Source: Caulobacter sp. SL161
GTDB lineage: Bacteria; Pseudomonadota; Alphaproteobacteria; Caulobacterales; Caulobacteraceae
Length of the DNA stretch: 64,000 nucleotides
Direction of reading: 5' to 3'
Assembly (NCBI RefSeq): GCF_026672375.1
Contig: NZ_JAPPRA010000001.1
Span: forward strand, 62,001 to 126,000
Made by a program: the position numbers and the translations under genes. The stretch's first letter is position 1; each line of letters starts with the position of its first letter. The notes below the pieces were generated by a model that was given only the letters and a program-made list of their open reading frames with translations, ran no database searches and was not told the DNA's origin. This document shows positions 27,275 through 35,260 of this stretch, piece after piece.

Positions 27275-27634
27275 ATGCAGCGCATCCTGATCGCCGAAGA
27301 CGATCCGGTTCTGTCGATGATCTACGAGATCACGCTGACGGAAGCTGGATTCGACGTCCTGCTCTGCAGCGACGGCCAAGAGGCGTTTGAGGCGCTGTCG
27401 ACCTTCGGCCCCGATCTGGTGATCACCGACTACACCATGCCGCGCTTGAGCGGCGGCGACCTGATCAGGGCTGTCCGCCGCACGCTGCCTGGCGCGGTCA
27501 CCCTGATGGCCTCGGCGGTGGATCCGCGCCTTTTGAAGGATGACCAGCATGCGGATGCGCGGCTGGAAAAGCCGATCACCCCTGGACGTCTTCTGCAGAC
27601 GGTGCGCGCGCTGGAAAGCCGCGACGCAGCGTGA
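27275..27634 (+). CDS. Single-domain response regulator
   Basis: A 119-aa CheY-like receiver. Acidic pocket ILIAEDDPVL (Asp-Asp), phosphoacceptor Asp in LVITDYTMPR (about 51), switch residue in LMASAVD, and conserved Lys in LEKPI (about 101). No output domain, so it signals by protein contact. It follows dgcA on the same strand but 142 nt away, so co-regulation is possible, not shown. Confidence 0.9.
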   Translation: MQRILIAEDDPVLSMIYEITLTEAGFDVLLCSDGQEAFEALSTFGPDLVITDYTMPRLSGGDLIRAVRRTLPGAVTLMASAVDPRLLKDDQHADARLEKPITPGRLLQTVRALESRDAA

Positions 27635-27701
27635 CGGAACTTTAAGCTGACCCCGACCGCTTCGCGCCCCTAGGGTGTGACGCGTTTCTGGGGAGCTCAC
27701 C

Positions 27702-29426
27702 ATGACCAGCGCTCGCTCATCGGCGGTTCTGGCCGCCTTGGCGCTGACCTGCGCCTGGACGGTGGACGTCCAGGCGGCCGCGTCCAGACCGAACCTCAAC
27801 GTCTATCACCTTGCGCCCGTGCTGGAGGACGGGAAGGTTCGCGCCGTTTCGGTGACGATCGCCTTGCCCGCCGACGCCGATGGCGAGACCCGTTTGCGAT
27901 TGCCCGCCGAATGGGGCGGCGGTGAGCGTCTTTGGCGATTTCTACAGGACCCCGCCGTGACGGGTGGTCAGCTTTCGAAGTCCGACGAAAAGACGTGGGT
28001 GATCACCTCCAGGCCCCGGGCGCCGCTCACGGTTCGCTATCGGGTGGTCAGCGCCTATGACGGTCCGCCACCGCCGGACGGCCCTAGCTATGGCCAGCCC
28101 ATCATTGGCCCGGACGGCTTCTACCTGATCGGCCATACGATCTTCGCGACCCCTGAGGGCCGAGACACCGACCAGGCCCGGTTCGCCTGGGACGCCGCCG
28201 GCTCGTCACTGCGGCTGGCCACGGACCTGTCGCCGCTCGAGACCGCGCCCGCGTCGATCGAACGCCTCGGACCCAGCGTCCTGATGGCCTACCCTGATCT
28301 GGTCGAGGCGCGCCGAGACGTCGGCGGCGCGCCGCTGACCGTAGCCATGCGCGGACAGTTCAGTTTCACAGCCGAGGCGTTCGCGGATATGGCGGCGCGA
28401 TCGATCGGCGCCGTTCGCGCCTTCTGGGGCGACGGCAAAGCGCCGTTTCTGATCACCCTCGCCGGCCAGTCGGCGCCGCAAGGCTGGACCTCCTATCGCG
28501 GCACAGGGCTGGACGACGCCTTTGCGGTGATCTCCACCCAGAACACCAAGCTCGAGGACTACCGGCTCTTTCTGACGCACGAGTACCTCCACACCTGGAA
28601 CGCGGCGCGACTTGGCGGCGCCATAGAGGGACCGCGGGAGCCGGCCGGCTACTGGTTCAGCGAGGGCTTCACCGACTACTACGCCCGCCGACTGGCGCTC
28701 CGCTCGGGTCTCGTGGATCTGGAAACCTTCGCCGCCGCCTGGAACGAAGCGCTGGAGGCCTATGCGACGTCATCGGCGATCGGCGCGAACAACGACCAGA
28801 TCATCGCCAGGTTCTGGAGCGACAAGGCCTTACAGAAGCTGCCCTATCAACGCGGCGCGCAACTTGCCGTGCTGATGGATGGCAGGCTGAAGGCCAAGGG
28901 CGGGCTGGACCGCGTCATGCTGGCCATGCGCGATCAGGCGGCCAGACAGCGGGGCGCCAACCGCCGCATTCCTGCGCCAGAGGCCCTGGTCCCTGTCGCC
29001 CGAAACCTGACCGGCGTCGACCTGACACCCGAAATCGATCGCTTCGTCACGCGGGGCGAGCGGATCCTGCTGCCACCCGGCGCTTTCGGCGGCTGCCTGA
29101 CGGTCGAGACCCTGACACGACCCACCTACTGGCTGGGCCTCGATCTCACCGAGACCGGCAAGGGTCGGATGATCGCCGGTGTCGATCCGGCTGGGCCGGC
29201 CTACGCGGCGGGCCTTCGCAACGGCATGAAGTATCTTGGTCGACAGGGCGGCAAGCCGGGCGACAGCACCGTCGAGATCGGCCTGGCGATCGAGGAGAAC
29301 GGCAAGCCCCGGCTGGTCCGGTTCCTGCCCAAGGGGCCGGGCGAGGTCACCGTGCAACGCATCAAGGTTCCGACGACGCTTACGCCCGACGCGCGAGCCG
29401 CCTGCGCGAAAGCCGTCGCCGGCTAG
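27702..29426 (+). CDS. M61 family glycyl aminopeptidase-like protein
   Basis: Secreted 574-aa metalloprotease. Signal peptide MTSARSSAVLAALALTCAWTVDVQAA. The zinc site HEYLHTWNAARLGG (about 288-300) has the HExxH motif, followed by FSEGFTDYYARR with the third ligand Glu (about 320). An N-terminal beta-domain typical of M61 (residues 30-190) and a C-terminal PDZ-like domain (AGVDPAGPAYAAGLRNGMKYLG, about 488-510) complete the family layout. GGGGAG precedes the ATG. Substrate unknown; homologues cleave peptides with N-terminal glycine. Confidence 0.88.
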   Translation: MTSARSSAVLAALALTCAWTVDVQAAASRPNLNVYHLAPVLEDGKVRAVSVTIALPADADGETRLRLPAEWGGGERLWRFLQDPAVTGGQLSKSDEKTWVITSRPRAPLTVRYRVVSAYDGPPPPDGPSYGQPIIGPDGFYLIGHTIFATPEGRDTDQARFAWDAAGSSLRLATDLSPLETAPASIERLGPSVLMAYPDLVEARRDVGGAPLTVAMRGQFSFTAEAFADMAARSIGAVRAFWGDGKAPFLITLAGQSAPQGWTSYRGTGLDDAFAVISTQNTKLEDYRLFLTHEYLHTWNAARLGGAIEGPREPAGYWFSEGFTDYYARRLALRSGLVDLETFAAAWNEALEAYATSSAIGANNDQIIARFWSDKALQKLPYQRGAQLAVLMDGRLKAKGGLDRVMLAMRDQAARQRGANRRIPAPEALVPVARNLTGVDLTPEIDRFVTRGERILLPPGAFGGCLTVETLTRPTYWLGLDLTETGKGRMIAGVDPAGPAYAAGLRNGMKYLGRQGGKPGDSTVEIGLAIEENGKPRLVRFLPKGPGEVTVQRIKVPTTLTPDARAACAKAVAG

Positions 29427-29436
29427 AGGGCTCTCA

Positions 29437-29667
29437 TCAGGCGATGATGTCTGGCGTCAGCAGGTCTTCCAGACGGCCGATTTCATCTTTCAGGGCCAGC
29501 TTCTTCCGCTTCAGACGCGCGATCTGCAGCATGTCAGGCTGAAAGCGCTCTTCCAGCGCGCGGATCGAGTCGTCGAGGTCCTTGTGGTCCTCGCGCAGGT
29601 CGGCGAGGCGACGTTCGATCGCGATGTCGGTATCTTCCGACGGATCATCGTCGTTCATGGACGTCAT
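29437..29667 (-). CDS. DUF465 (YdcH-type) coiled-coil protein
   Basis: A 76-aa protein, mostly coiled coil (LADLREDHKDLDDSIRALEE, LKRKKLALKDEIGRLEDLL). The LKRKKLxLKDEI core is the YdcH/DUF465 signature. Function unknown. Start at 29667 keeps an acidic head (MTSMNDDDPSED). A second paralogue lies at 30951. Confidence 0.85.
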   Translation of the reverse strand: MTSMNDDDPSEDTDIAIERRLADLREDHKDLDDSIRALEERFQPDMLQIARLKRKKLALKDEIGRLEDLLTPDIIA

Positions 29668-29725
29668 CTCGATAGGGCCCCTTTGAGGGTCATAGATAGC
29701 AAAGGCTGACGGGCGGTAAAGGCGC

Positions 29726-30199
29726 TCAGCCGCGCGCCGTCTGCAGCGCCTGGGCCAGTCTCTCCAAAGCCGCGCGGCGAGGCGGATCGCCGGAAGCTTC
29801 CGCGGCGGCCACGAGGCCCTCGACAAGGCTCGCAGGAGCCGTCGGCGGCCCCGCAAGCGCCTCAAGGCTCTCCATCAGCACCCGCTCGCCCTGGAGCTCC
29901 ACGGCCTTTACGGCGTCGCGGAAGGCTTCCTTGCCGATCTCGTCGACGGGGGGCCTCGGCGGCTTCAGCGCGCGTCGCACGCCGCGCAAGGGCGCGCCGA
30001 CATCCCTGTCCCAGCCGCGCATCACGCCGGCGGCGATTTTCAAGTCAGCCGCCCTGCCCTGCTCCGCCATCCAGGCGGCCCAGAGCAGGTAGGGCACGTT
30101 CTGGCCGTGGGCGTCCTGCAGATGCAGGCACGCCTCTGCGACAGGTTGACGCGCATAGGCGTCCAGCGCCCAGTCCCAAAGCCCCTTGTCCGCGCCCAC
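29726..30199 (-). CDS. TIGR02444/DUF2390-type protein
   Basis: A 157-aa soluble protein of a conserved proteobacterial family (TIGR02444). Family-like start LWDWALDAYARQPVAEACLHLQDAHGQNVPYLLWAAWMAEQG (split by the 20-residue rule: WDWALDAYARQP, QDAHGQNVPYLLW, AAWMAEQG). Function unknown. The start is the GTG at 30199 with GGAAGG eight bases upstream; the next open frame continues to 30277. It begins five bases after the ubiX stop, so the two are likely co-transcribed. Confidence 0.75.
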   Translation of the reverse strand: MGADKGLWDWALDAYARQPVAEACLHLQDAHGQNVPYLLWAAWMAEQGRAADLKIAAGVMRGWDRDVGAPLRGVRRALKPPRPPVDEIGKEAFRDAVKAVELQGERVLMESLEALAGPPTAPASLVEGLVAAAEASGDPPRRAALERLAQALQTARG

Positions 30200-30203
30200 G
30201 ACG

Positions 30204-30821
30204 TTAACCTTCCGCCTTGCCGGTGATGGTCTCCAAGTCCTCGCCCCATCGCTTGACGGGTCGCCAGGAGAGGCCAAAAAGATCGAGCACCCGCCCCACG
30301 GACTGGTCGACCATCTCCTCGATCGATGACGGCTTGGCGTAGAACGCCGGCAGCGGCGGCGCGATCACCGCGCCCATCTCGGCCAGGCTGGTCATGGTGC
30401 GCAGGTGGCCCAGATGGAACGGCGTCTCGCGCACCATCAGCACCAGGGTCCGGCGCTCCTTCAAGACCACGTCGGCCGCGCGGGTCAGCAGCGAAGACGT
30501 TACGCCCGTTGCGATTTCGCTCATCGTACGGACAGAACAGGGCGCAACGAGCATGCCCAGCGTGCGGAAAGAACCCGACGCGATCGCGGCGCCGACATCC
30601 GCCGCACGATGCACGACATCGGCCTTGGCGTTCACGTCCGAAACCGAAAGCCCGGTCTCCTGGGCCAGGGTCAAGGCGGCGGACTTGGACATCACAAGAT
30701 GACTCTCGACGCCCAGATCCCGGCAGGCGTCGAGCGCACGAAGCCCATAGGCCACGCCGGAAGCGCCCGTTATGCCCACCACAAGTCGCGAGCGATCAGC
30801 GTTTTTCGAACCGTCCGACAT
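30204..30821 (-). CDS. ubiX: Flavin prenyltransferase UbiX
   Basis: A 205-aa enzyme that prenylates FMN to the cofactor used by UbiD decarboxylase in ubiquinone synthesis. Motifs: LVVGITGASGVAYGLRALDA (about 13-32), VAPCSVRTMSEIATGVTSSL (about 93-112), LVLMVRETPFHLGHLRTM (about 127-144), MGAVIAPPLPAFYAKPSSIEEMVDQSVGRVLDLF (split: GAVIAPPLPAFY, SIEEMVDQSVGRVLD). Upstream gene of the TIGR02444 protein, minus strand. Confidence 0.95.
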   Translation of the reverse strand: MSDGSKNADRSRLVVGITGASGVAYGLRALDACRDLGVESHLVMSKSAALTLAQETGLSVSDVNAKADVVHRAADVGAAIASGSFRTLGMLVAPCSVRTMSEIATGVTSSLLTRAADVVLKERRTLVLMVRETPFHLGHLRTMTSLAEMGAVIAPPLPAFYAKPSSIEEMVDQSVGRVLDLFGLSWRPVKRWGEDLETITGKAEG

Positions 30822-30950
30822 GGTGAATTTTCGTCCGTCTTGGGAGCAAGCCGCGCCACGTCAAGCGGGGCCGATTGCAATCATATGTGATCTGACAGCG
30901 CCGCACAGCGGGTGTTCACTTTCGTCTCCACCAGCAAGGAGCCGAGAGCC

Positions 30951-31124
30951 ATGGCCATCGAATCCCGTATCCGCGAGCTTGGGTCCCGTCACGAGAACCT
31001 CGACCGCAAGATCCAGGAGGAGACCAATCGACCCGGTAGCGACGGAACGGCGCTCAGGGAGCTTAAGCGGCGGAAACTTCGACTGAAGGAAGAGATCGAG
31101 GGCCTCAAGGCTCGAATGCACTAG
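30951..31124 (+). CDS. DUF465 (YdcH-type) coiled-coil protein, paralogue
   Basis: Short protein of 57 aa with the same core as the other DUF465 gene (HENLDRKIQEE, LKRRKLRLKEEIEGLK). AAGGAG ten bases before ATG 30951 sets the start. A strong hairpin terminator follows at 31148. Confidence 0.85.
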   Translation: MAIESRIRELGSRHENLDRKIQEETNRPGSDGTALRELKRRKLRLKEEIEGLKARMH

Positions 31125-31147
31125 CTGCTAGAGGCAGCCGAAAAACG

Positions 31148-31187
31148 AGAGGCCCCGTTCCGGCAAGGAACGGGGCCTCTGCTTTTT
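31148..31187. terminator. Bidirectional terminator between DUF465 and trcR
   Basis: AGAGGCCCCGTTCC (31148-31161), loop GGCAA, GGAACGGGGCCTCT (31167-31180): 14-bp perfect stem. A GCTTTTT run follows on the plus strand and AAAAACG precedes it (T-run on the minus), so it can stop transcription from both sides. Confidence 0.92.
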
Positions 31188-31204
31188 CTGCGACGCGCCG
31201 AGGC

Positions 31205-31918
31205 TTAGTCCTCGTCTTCCTCGTCGACATAGCCCGTGGACTTGCCGAACACGTCCTCGGCCTTGAGATCGCCGCGGGGCGCGCGGAAGTCTTCTTCCTC
31301 TTCCTCGACCTCCGGCTCGAACTGACCGGCTTCCGAAGCCGGACGCAGGGTCGGGTCTTCCGGAACAATGCCCTTCTTCAAGTCGTCCTTGGCCTTCTTC
31401 TCGGCGGCCTTCTTGACGAGAGCGTCGAGTTCCAGCTGACCAACCAGGCCCAGGGTCACCGGATCGACCGGCTTGATGTTGGCGGCGTTCCAATGCGTAC
31501 GGGCGCGAACCTGCTCGATCGTGGCCTTGGTGGTGCCCAGGATCTTCGAGATCTGGGCGTCGGTCACTTCGGGGTGGTGACGCAGGAACCAGGCGATGGC
31601 GTCCGGACGGTCCTGGCGGCGCGACACGGGCGTGTAGCGCGGGGCCTTCTTGGCCGGCTTCAGCAGCTCGGCGTGACGGCTGACCTGGGCCTTCATGCGG
31701 TAGTCGGGATTGGCCTGGGCCTTGTCCAGCTCTTCGCGGGTCAGCTGGCCGTTGCCGATCGGGTCGGCGCCGCGGATGTCGCGCGCCACTTCGCCATCGG
31801 CGATGCCCCGCACTTCCAGCGGGTGCAGGCCGCAGAAATCCGCGATCTGCTCGAAGCTGAGCGAGGTGTTGTCCACCAACCAGACGGCGGTCGCCTTGGG
31901 CATCAGGATGTCGGACAT
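31205..31918 (-). CDS. trcR: RNA polymerase-associated regulator TrcR (DUF1013)
   Basis: A 237-aa DUF1013 protein. N-terminal family core: MPKATAVWLVDNTSLSFEQIADFCGLHPLEVRGIADGEVARDIRG (split: MPKATAVWLVDN, FEQIADFCGLHPLEV, IADGEVARDIRG). A helix-turn-helix-like element follows at about 105-140 (PDAIAWFLRHHPEVTDAQISKI, LGTTKATIEQVRART). The C-terminus is acidic and disordered (EVEEEEEDF, DEEDED). In Caulobacter, TrcR tracks with RNA polymerase and controls cell-cycle genes. Standalone gene with a bidirectional terminator after it. Confidence 0.88.
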   Translation of the reverse strand: MSDILMPKATAVWLVDNTSLSFEQIADFCGLHPLEVRGIADGEVARDIRGADPIGNGQLTREELDKAQANPDYRMKAQVSRHAELLKPAKKAPRYTPVSRRQDRPDAIAWFLRHHPEVTDAQISKILGTTKATIEQVRARTHWNAANIKPVDPVTLGLVGQLELDALVKKAAEKKAKDDLKKGIVPEDPTLRPASEAGQFEPEVEEEEEDFRAPRGDLKAEDVFGKSTGYVDEEDED

Positions 31919-31940
31919 GCGGTCCTCCAGAAATGACGGC

Positions 31941-31960
31941 GCCCGGCCTTTCGGCCGGGC
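31941..31960 (-). other. Hairpin just upstream of trcR
   Basis: GCCCGGCC TTTC GGCCGGGC: 8-bp perfect stem, 23 nt ahead of the trcR ATG, so it should lie in the 5' leader or at the promoter. No T-run follows on either strand. Role unknown; might affect translation of trcR. Confidence 0.45.
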
Positions 31961-32098
31961 GGGTTGTTGGTGAACGCTATAATGCGGTTCTGGAAAAAAG
32001 GGAACGGGGGACCATGCGGGTCTTGCCTGTTCTACCGAGCGGACCGGGACTTCAGGATGTCGGCGGACTGTGGAACAGCACCCAGACCCTCCCGATGC

Positions 32099-32377
32099 TC
32101 AAAGGTGCTCTTCTTCCTTCCAGTTCATGACGACGTCGCGCACACGGGGAACATAGACCATCCCTGCCGCGAGCAATGGCCCGCCGATCACCCCCGCCGC
32201 TAGCGCGGCCTCGGGCGAACCTCCACTGCGCGCCACGACGTAGAAGCATGCGGGAGCGAAGACGGCGGCCAGAACCATCCAACCACGCCCCTTATTCGAC
32301 GTTACGAGCAGCACCATCCACCCCGCCATCATGCCAAGGGCGATCAGAAGGATGACGATGCCGTCGTACCAGCGCAC
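32099..32377 (-). CDS. Small membrane protein, unknown
   Basis: A 92-aa protein with three hydrophobic segments (DGIVILLIALGMMAGWMVLLV, GWMVLAAVFAPACFYVVA, ALAAGVIGGPLLAAGMVYV) and a charged tail. Not recognised. Begins six bases after the qor stop and likely shares its transcript. Confidence 0.6.
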   Translation of the reverse strand: MRWYDGIVILLIALGMMAGWMVLLVTSNKGRGWMVLAAVFAPACFYVVARSGGSPEAALAAGVIGGPLLAAGMVYVPRVRDVVMNWKEEEHL

Positions 32378-32383
32378 GCTAGC

Positions 32384-33358
32384 TCACACCACCAGCACTA
32401 CCTTGCCGACGTGCTCGCCAGCCTCAAGGTGCGCGTGGGCCTTGGCCGCGTCGGCCAGCGGGAAGGTCGCATCGACGATCGGCTTCAGCTTGCCCGCCGC
32501 CACCCACGGCCAGACGACGCGCTCGACCTCGGCGGCCAGGCGCGCCTTTTCGTCGCCCGAGCGGGGGCGCAGGGTCGAGCCGGTGATCACCGCCCGCTTC
32601 TGCATGATCTTCATCACCGGGACCTCCAGCGTCGAGCCGCCCAGGCTGGCGATGTAGACGATGCGGCCGCCGGTGTTCAGAGCGTCGAGGTTCTTCTCGA
32701 AATAGCTGGCCCCGACCATGTCGAGGATCACGTCCGCGCCGCCGGCCGCCTTCACCACCTCGGCGAAGTCCTCGGTCTTGGCGTCGACGGCGATGTCGGC
32801 GCCCAGCGCCAGCGCCTTGGCCTTCTTGTCGGCGCCGCGGCCGGTGGCGATGACCTTGGCGCCGGCGGCCTTGGCCATGGCGATCGCAGTTGTTCCGATT
32901 CCGGACGTTCCACCATGAACCAAAAGAGTCTCGCCCGCTTTCAGCGCGCCGTGCTCGAAGACATTGGCGAAGACCGTGAACACCGTCTCGGGCAAAGCGG
33001 CGGCCTGGATCAGGTCCAGATCGCCCGGAATCGGCAAGGCGTGCCGCGCGTCCACCACGGCGTACTCGGCGTAACCCCCGCCGCCCAACAGAGCGCAGAC
33101 CTCGTCTCCCGCCTTCCAGCGCCCTGCGCCCACCACAACCTCGCCGGCCACCTCCAGGCCCAAGGTCGCGGGAGCGCCCGGCGGCGGCGGGTAAAAGCCC
33201 ATGCGCTGCAGGAGGTCGGGACGGTTCACGCCGGCCGCCGCCACCTTGATCAGGATCTCGCCGGGTCCCGGCGTGGGACGATCCAGCGGCGTTGCGTGCA
33301 GCGCCTGCGCGGGCCCCTTGCCGCCTTCGATCGCGATCGCCGTCATCGTCTCGGCCAT
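32384..33358 (-). CDS. NAD(P)H:quinone oxidoreductase, QOR family
   Basis: A 324-aa medium-chain dehydrogenase, zinc-free quinone reductase type. GroES-like half (VAAAGVNRPDLLQRMGFYPPPPG, LGLEVAGEVV) and Rossmann half with GGTSGIGTTAIAMAKAAGAKVIATG (about 148-172, split) and GGADVILDMVGASYFEKNL. Likely reduces quinones with NADPH. ATG 33358 preceded by GGAG; the longer in-frame reading lacks this. Divergent from the DUF1192 gene. Confidence 0.9.
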   Translation of the reverse strand: MAETMTAIAIEGGKGPAQALHATPLDRPTPGPGEILIKVAAAGVNRPDLLQRMGFYPPPPGAPATLGLEVAGEVVVGAGRWKAGDEVCALLGGGGYAEYAVVDARHALPIPGDLDLIQAAALPETVFTVFANVFEHGALKAGETLLVHGGTSGIGTTAIAMAKAAGAKVIATGRGADKKAKALALGADIAVDAKTEDFAEVVKAAGGADVILDMVGASYFEKNLDALNTGGRIVYIASLGGSTLEVPVMKIMQKRAVITGSTLRPRSGDEKARLAAEVERVVWPWVAAGKLKPIVDATFPLADAAKAHAHLEAGEHVGKVVLVV

Positions 33359-33433
33359 ACCGGGCTCCTTCGTGGTGCTTGCCTTGCGGCCTAGGTAGGC
33401 GTCAGATGTCTGACGGAAAAGGGAGAAAAGCCC

Positions 33434-33640
33434 ATGTTCGAGGAGCCTGCGGAAGCCCGCGCCTTCAGCGGACGCGCTTTGAACGAGGCGACCCACGAGG
33501 ACCTGGAAGTCTACGGCGTCGCGGAACTGGAGGAGCGCATCGCGGCCTTGCAGGCCGAGATCGAACGCACCAAAGCCCAACTGGCCAAGAAAAAGGCGGG
33601 TCGCGATGCGGCCAATGCGCTGTTTGGTCGCCTGGACTAA
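33434..33640 (+). CDS. DUF1192 small protein
   Basis: Small acidic protein of 68 aa with coiled-coil core (VAELEERIAALQAEIERTKAQLAKKKA; split: ELEERIAALQAEIERT, KAQLAKKKA) typical of DUF1192. Function unknown. Lies 180 nt upstream of rcdA, from which it is separated by a region holding a sigma-54-type promoter. Confidence 0.85.
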   Translation: MFEEPAEARAFSGRALNEATHEDLEVYGVAELEERIAALQAEIERTKAQLAKKKAGRDAANALFGRLD

Positions 33641-33750
33641 CGGTTCCTTTAAGGTTTCGGTGAGGTTACTGGCGGCTTAAGGCGGCTTTCGCCTTGAGGG
33701 GTTTGTAGGTCGGTTCGAAAGGGCGGGTCGCGAAACGGGACGGTTGGCTC

Positions 33751-33766
33751 TGGCACGGGCGTTGCA
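33751..33766 (+). promoter_or_regulatory. Sigma-54 promoter upstream of rcdA
   Basis: TGGCACGGGCGTTGCA: -24 TGGCACG and -12 TTGCA with GG-N10-GC spacing (33752 to 33765), the RpoN consensus. The start site would be near 33776, about 46 nt before the rcdA ATG. A direct activator-binding site is not evident upstream. Confidence 0.78.
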
Positions 33767-33821
33767 GTTCAGTCGCCAAGCGAGACGTCCTCGCGGCCTT
33801 TCGAAGGGGCATTGAGTAGCT

Positions 33822-34331
33822 ATGACCGAAGTGAACGCGTTCGCGGACACGCCTTGGCGCGCTGGAGTGATCCAGGATTTCGCGCGATCGGAACTGTTCG
33901 ACCGGACGTTCGAGGAAGGCATGCAGCTGGTCGAAGAGACCGCCGCCTATCTCGACGGGGCCGGACGCCATGACAGCAAGGTCCTCTCTCGCAACGCCGC
34001 CCTGGGCTACGCCACTGAAAGCATGCGCCTGACCACGCGCCTGATGCAGGTCGCCTCCTGGCTTTTGGTGCAGCGCGCCGTACGTGAAGGGGAGATGCCG
34101 CCGGAAGCCGCCTGCGCTGAGGCCTATCGCCTGGCCGAAGAGGCGCCGGCCGATGGTCCGGCCGTCGAGGAACTGCCGTTTGGCCTGATGAACCTGCTGC
34201 AGCGCTCCGAGCGCCTGTACGAGCGCGTCCGCCACCTGGACCGCCGCATGTATGTCGAGTCGCCGAACGAAGAAGCGCCGCGTCCGGTTCAGAACCAGCT
34301 CGATCGCTTGGCGGCGGCGTTCGGGGGCTAG
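33822..34331 (+). CDS. rcdA: ClpXP protease adaptor RcdA (DUF1465)
   Basis: A 169-aa DUF1465 protein. Mostly helical (VIQDFARSELFDRTFEEGMQL, AYLDGAGRHDSKVLSRNAALGYATESM, MNLLQRSERLYERVRHLDRR), with a flexible tail (EEAPRPVQNQLDRLAAAFGG). RcdA, with CpdR and PopA, delivers CtrA and TacA to ClpXP in Caulobacter; the sequence matches what I recall of that protein and gene order supports it. Promoter is a consensus sigma-54 element at 33751. A perfect palindrome follows the stop. Confidence 0.82.
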   Translation: MTEVNAFADTPWRAGVIQDFARSELFDRTFEEGMQLVEETAAYLDGAGRHDSKVLSRNAALGYATESMRLTTRLMQVASWLLVQRAVREGEMPPEAACAEAYRLAEEAPADGPAVEELPFGLMNLLQRSERLYERVRHLDRRMYVESPNEEAPRPVQNQLDRLAAAFGG

Positions 34332-34338
34332 AGCCTGT

Positions 34339-34366
34339 CTGGTTTAGATGAAACCATCTAAACCAG
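34339..34366. other. Perfect palindrome after rcdA
   Basis: CTGGTTTAGATG, loop AAAC, CATCTAAACCAG: a 12-bp perfect AT-rich stem, 7 nt after the rcdA stop. No T-tract on either side, so it may be an mRNA-stabilising structure or a protein site rather than a classical terminator. Placed between the convergent rcdA and COQ9-type genes. Confidence 0.6.
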
Positions 34367-34401
34367 ATAAACAGACTCCAAAATCAAACACTTAGCCCCC
34401 C

Positions 34402-35079
34402 CTACTTGCCGAACCGCATCCGGGCCAGCGCGGAGACCATCTCGCTGGCCAGGTCCATCGGCTTCAGGCCCGCCTTCCACTTTTCGAACGCCATCACGTT
34501 GTCGATGCGCGCGTCCAGGTGCGACAGCGCCGAGGCGCGGCCAGACGCCATGTCGACGGCGAGGGTGGAGATCAGGATCCCCGACAGGATCGCCCGCTTG
34601 GAGTAGTGGTTCTCGTCGGTGGCGGTGTCGCCGGCCCAGCGCCAGATGGCGTCCGCCGATTCCCAGGTGAGCCGCAACGCCAGCGCCAGGTTGGTCGGAA
34701 ACGCCAGGAAGGCCGCCAGGGGCCGCAGCACGTCGGCGTTCTCCTGCGCCGCGTCGAGCCGCGCCACCACGCCTTCACGGATTCGCTGGCGGATTTTCAG
34801 AGCCGCGACATCAAAGGTCTGCAGGCGCGCCAAAGCGGCCGCGTCATGGCGTCGCGACAACAGGGCGGCGAGGTCCCGCGCGCCCTCAGGCAGCAGCAGC
34901 TGGCCTTCAGCCTCGGAAAGTCCCGCCGCAGACAGGGCGCGGCTGACGAGTCCGCTGTTCCAGCCGGCCTTGGGCGCGAGGCGCAAGGCCTCGTCCAGAA
35001 CGCGCTGTTCAGCCTGATCGGCCCAGTTTGCGCCAGCTTGATCGGAAGCTTGGCCGGAGGTGTCGACGGTTTCGCTCAT
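34402..35079 (-). CDS. COQ9 family protein, ubiquinone biosynthesis
   Basis: A 225-aa homologue of COQ9, a lipid-binding helical protein needed for ubiquinone synthesis in mitochondria and alphaproteobacteria. The family core is seen in [34 protein letters not shown] (split), [33 protein letters not shown] (split: [29 protein letters not shown]). C-terminal [10 protein letters not shown] is typical. It faces rcdA and its start is close to the rpsU start (divergent). Confidence 0.88.
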   Translation of the reverse strand: MSETVDTSGQASDQAGANWADQAEQRVLDEALRLAPKAGWNSGLVSRALSAAGLSEAEGQLLLPEGARDLAALLSRRHDAAALARLQTFDVAALKIRQRIREGVVARLDAAQENADVLRPLAAFLAFPTNLALALRLTWESADAIWRWAGDTATDENHYSKRAILSGILISTLAVDMASGRASALSHLDARIDNVMAFEKWKAGLKPMDLASEMVSALARMRFGK

Positions 35080-35260
35080 GAATCCGAGTCTACACCGTGG
35101 TTTAGGCCGCGTCGCGCATGGACAGCGGCCGTTGGCTCTGCTATCAGCCCCGCCTCATCGCCTGGAAGCACCCCTTCCGGGGCACTGGTTTTATTCGCCC
35201 GCCCGGCCCCTCAAGAGGGACTTGGGAATTTTGGTCGGGCTGTCGAATGGAGAGATACCC

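Noticed and set aside
31964-32203. A short plus-strand frame with a Cys-rich start (CGSCLFYRADRD)
   Set aside because: The cysteines are suggestive, but the frame overlaps the 3' end of a better-supported gene and has no other support.
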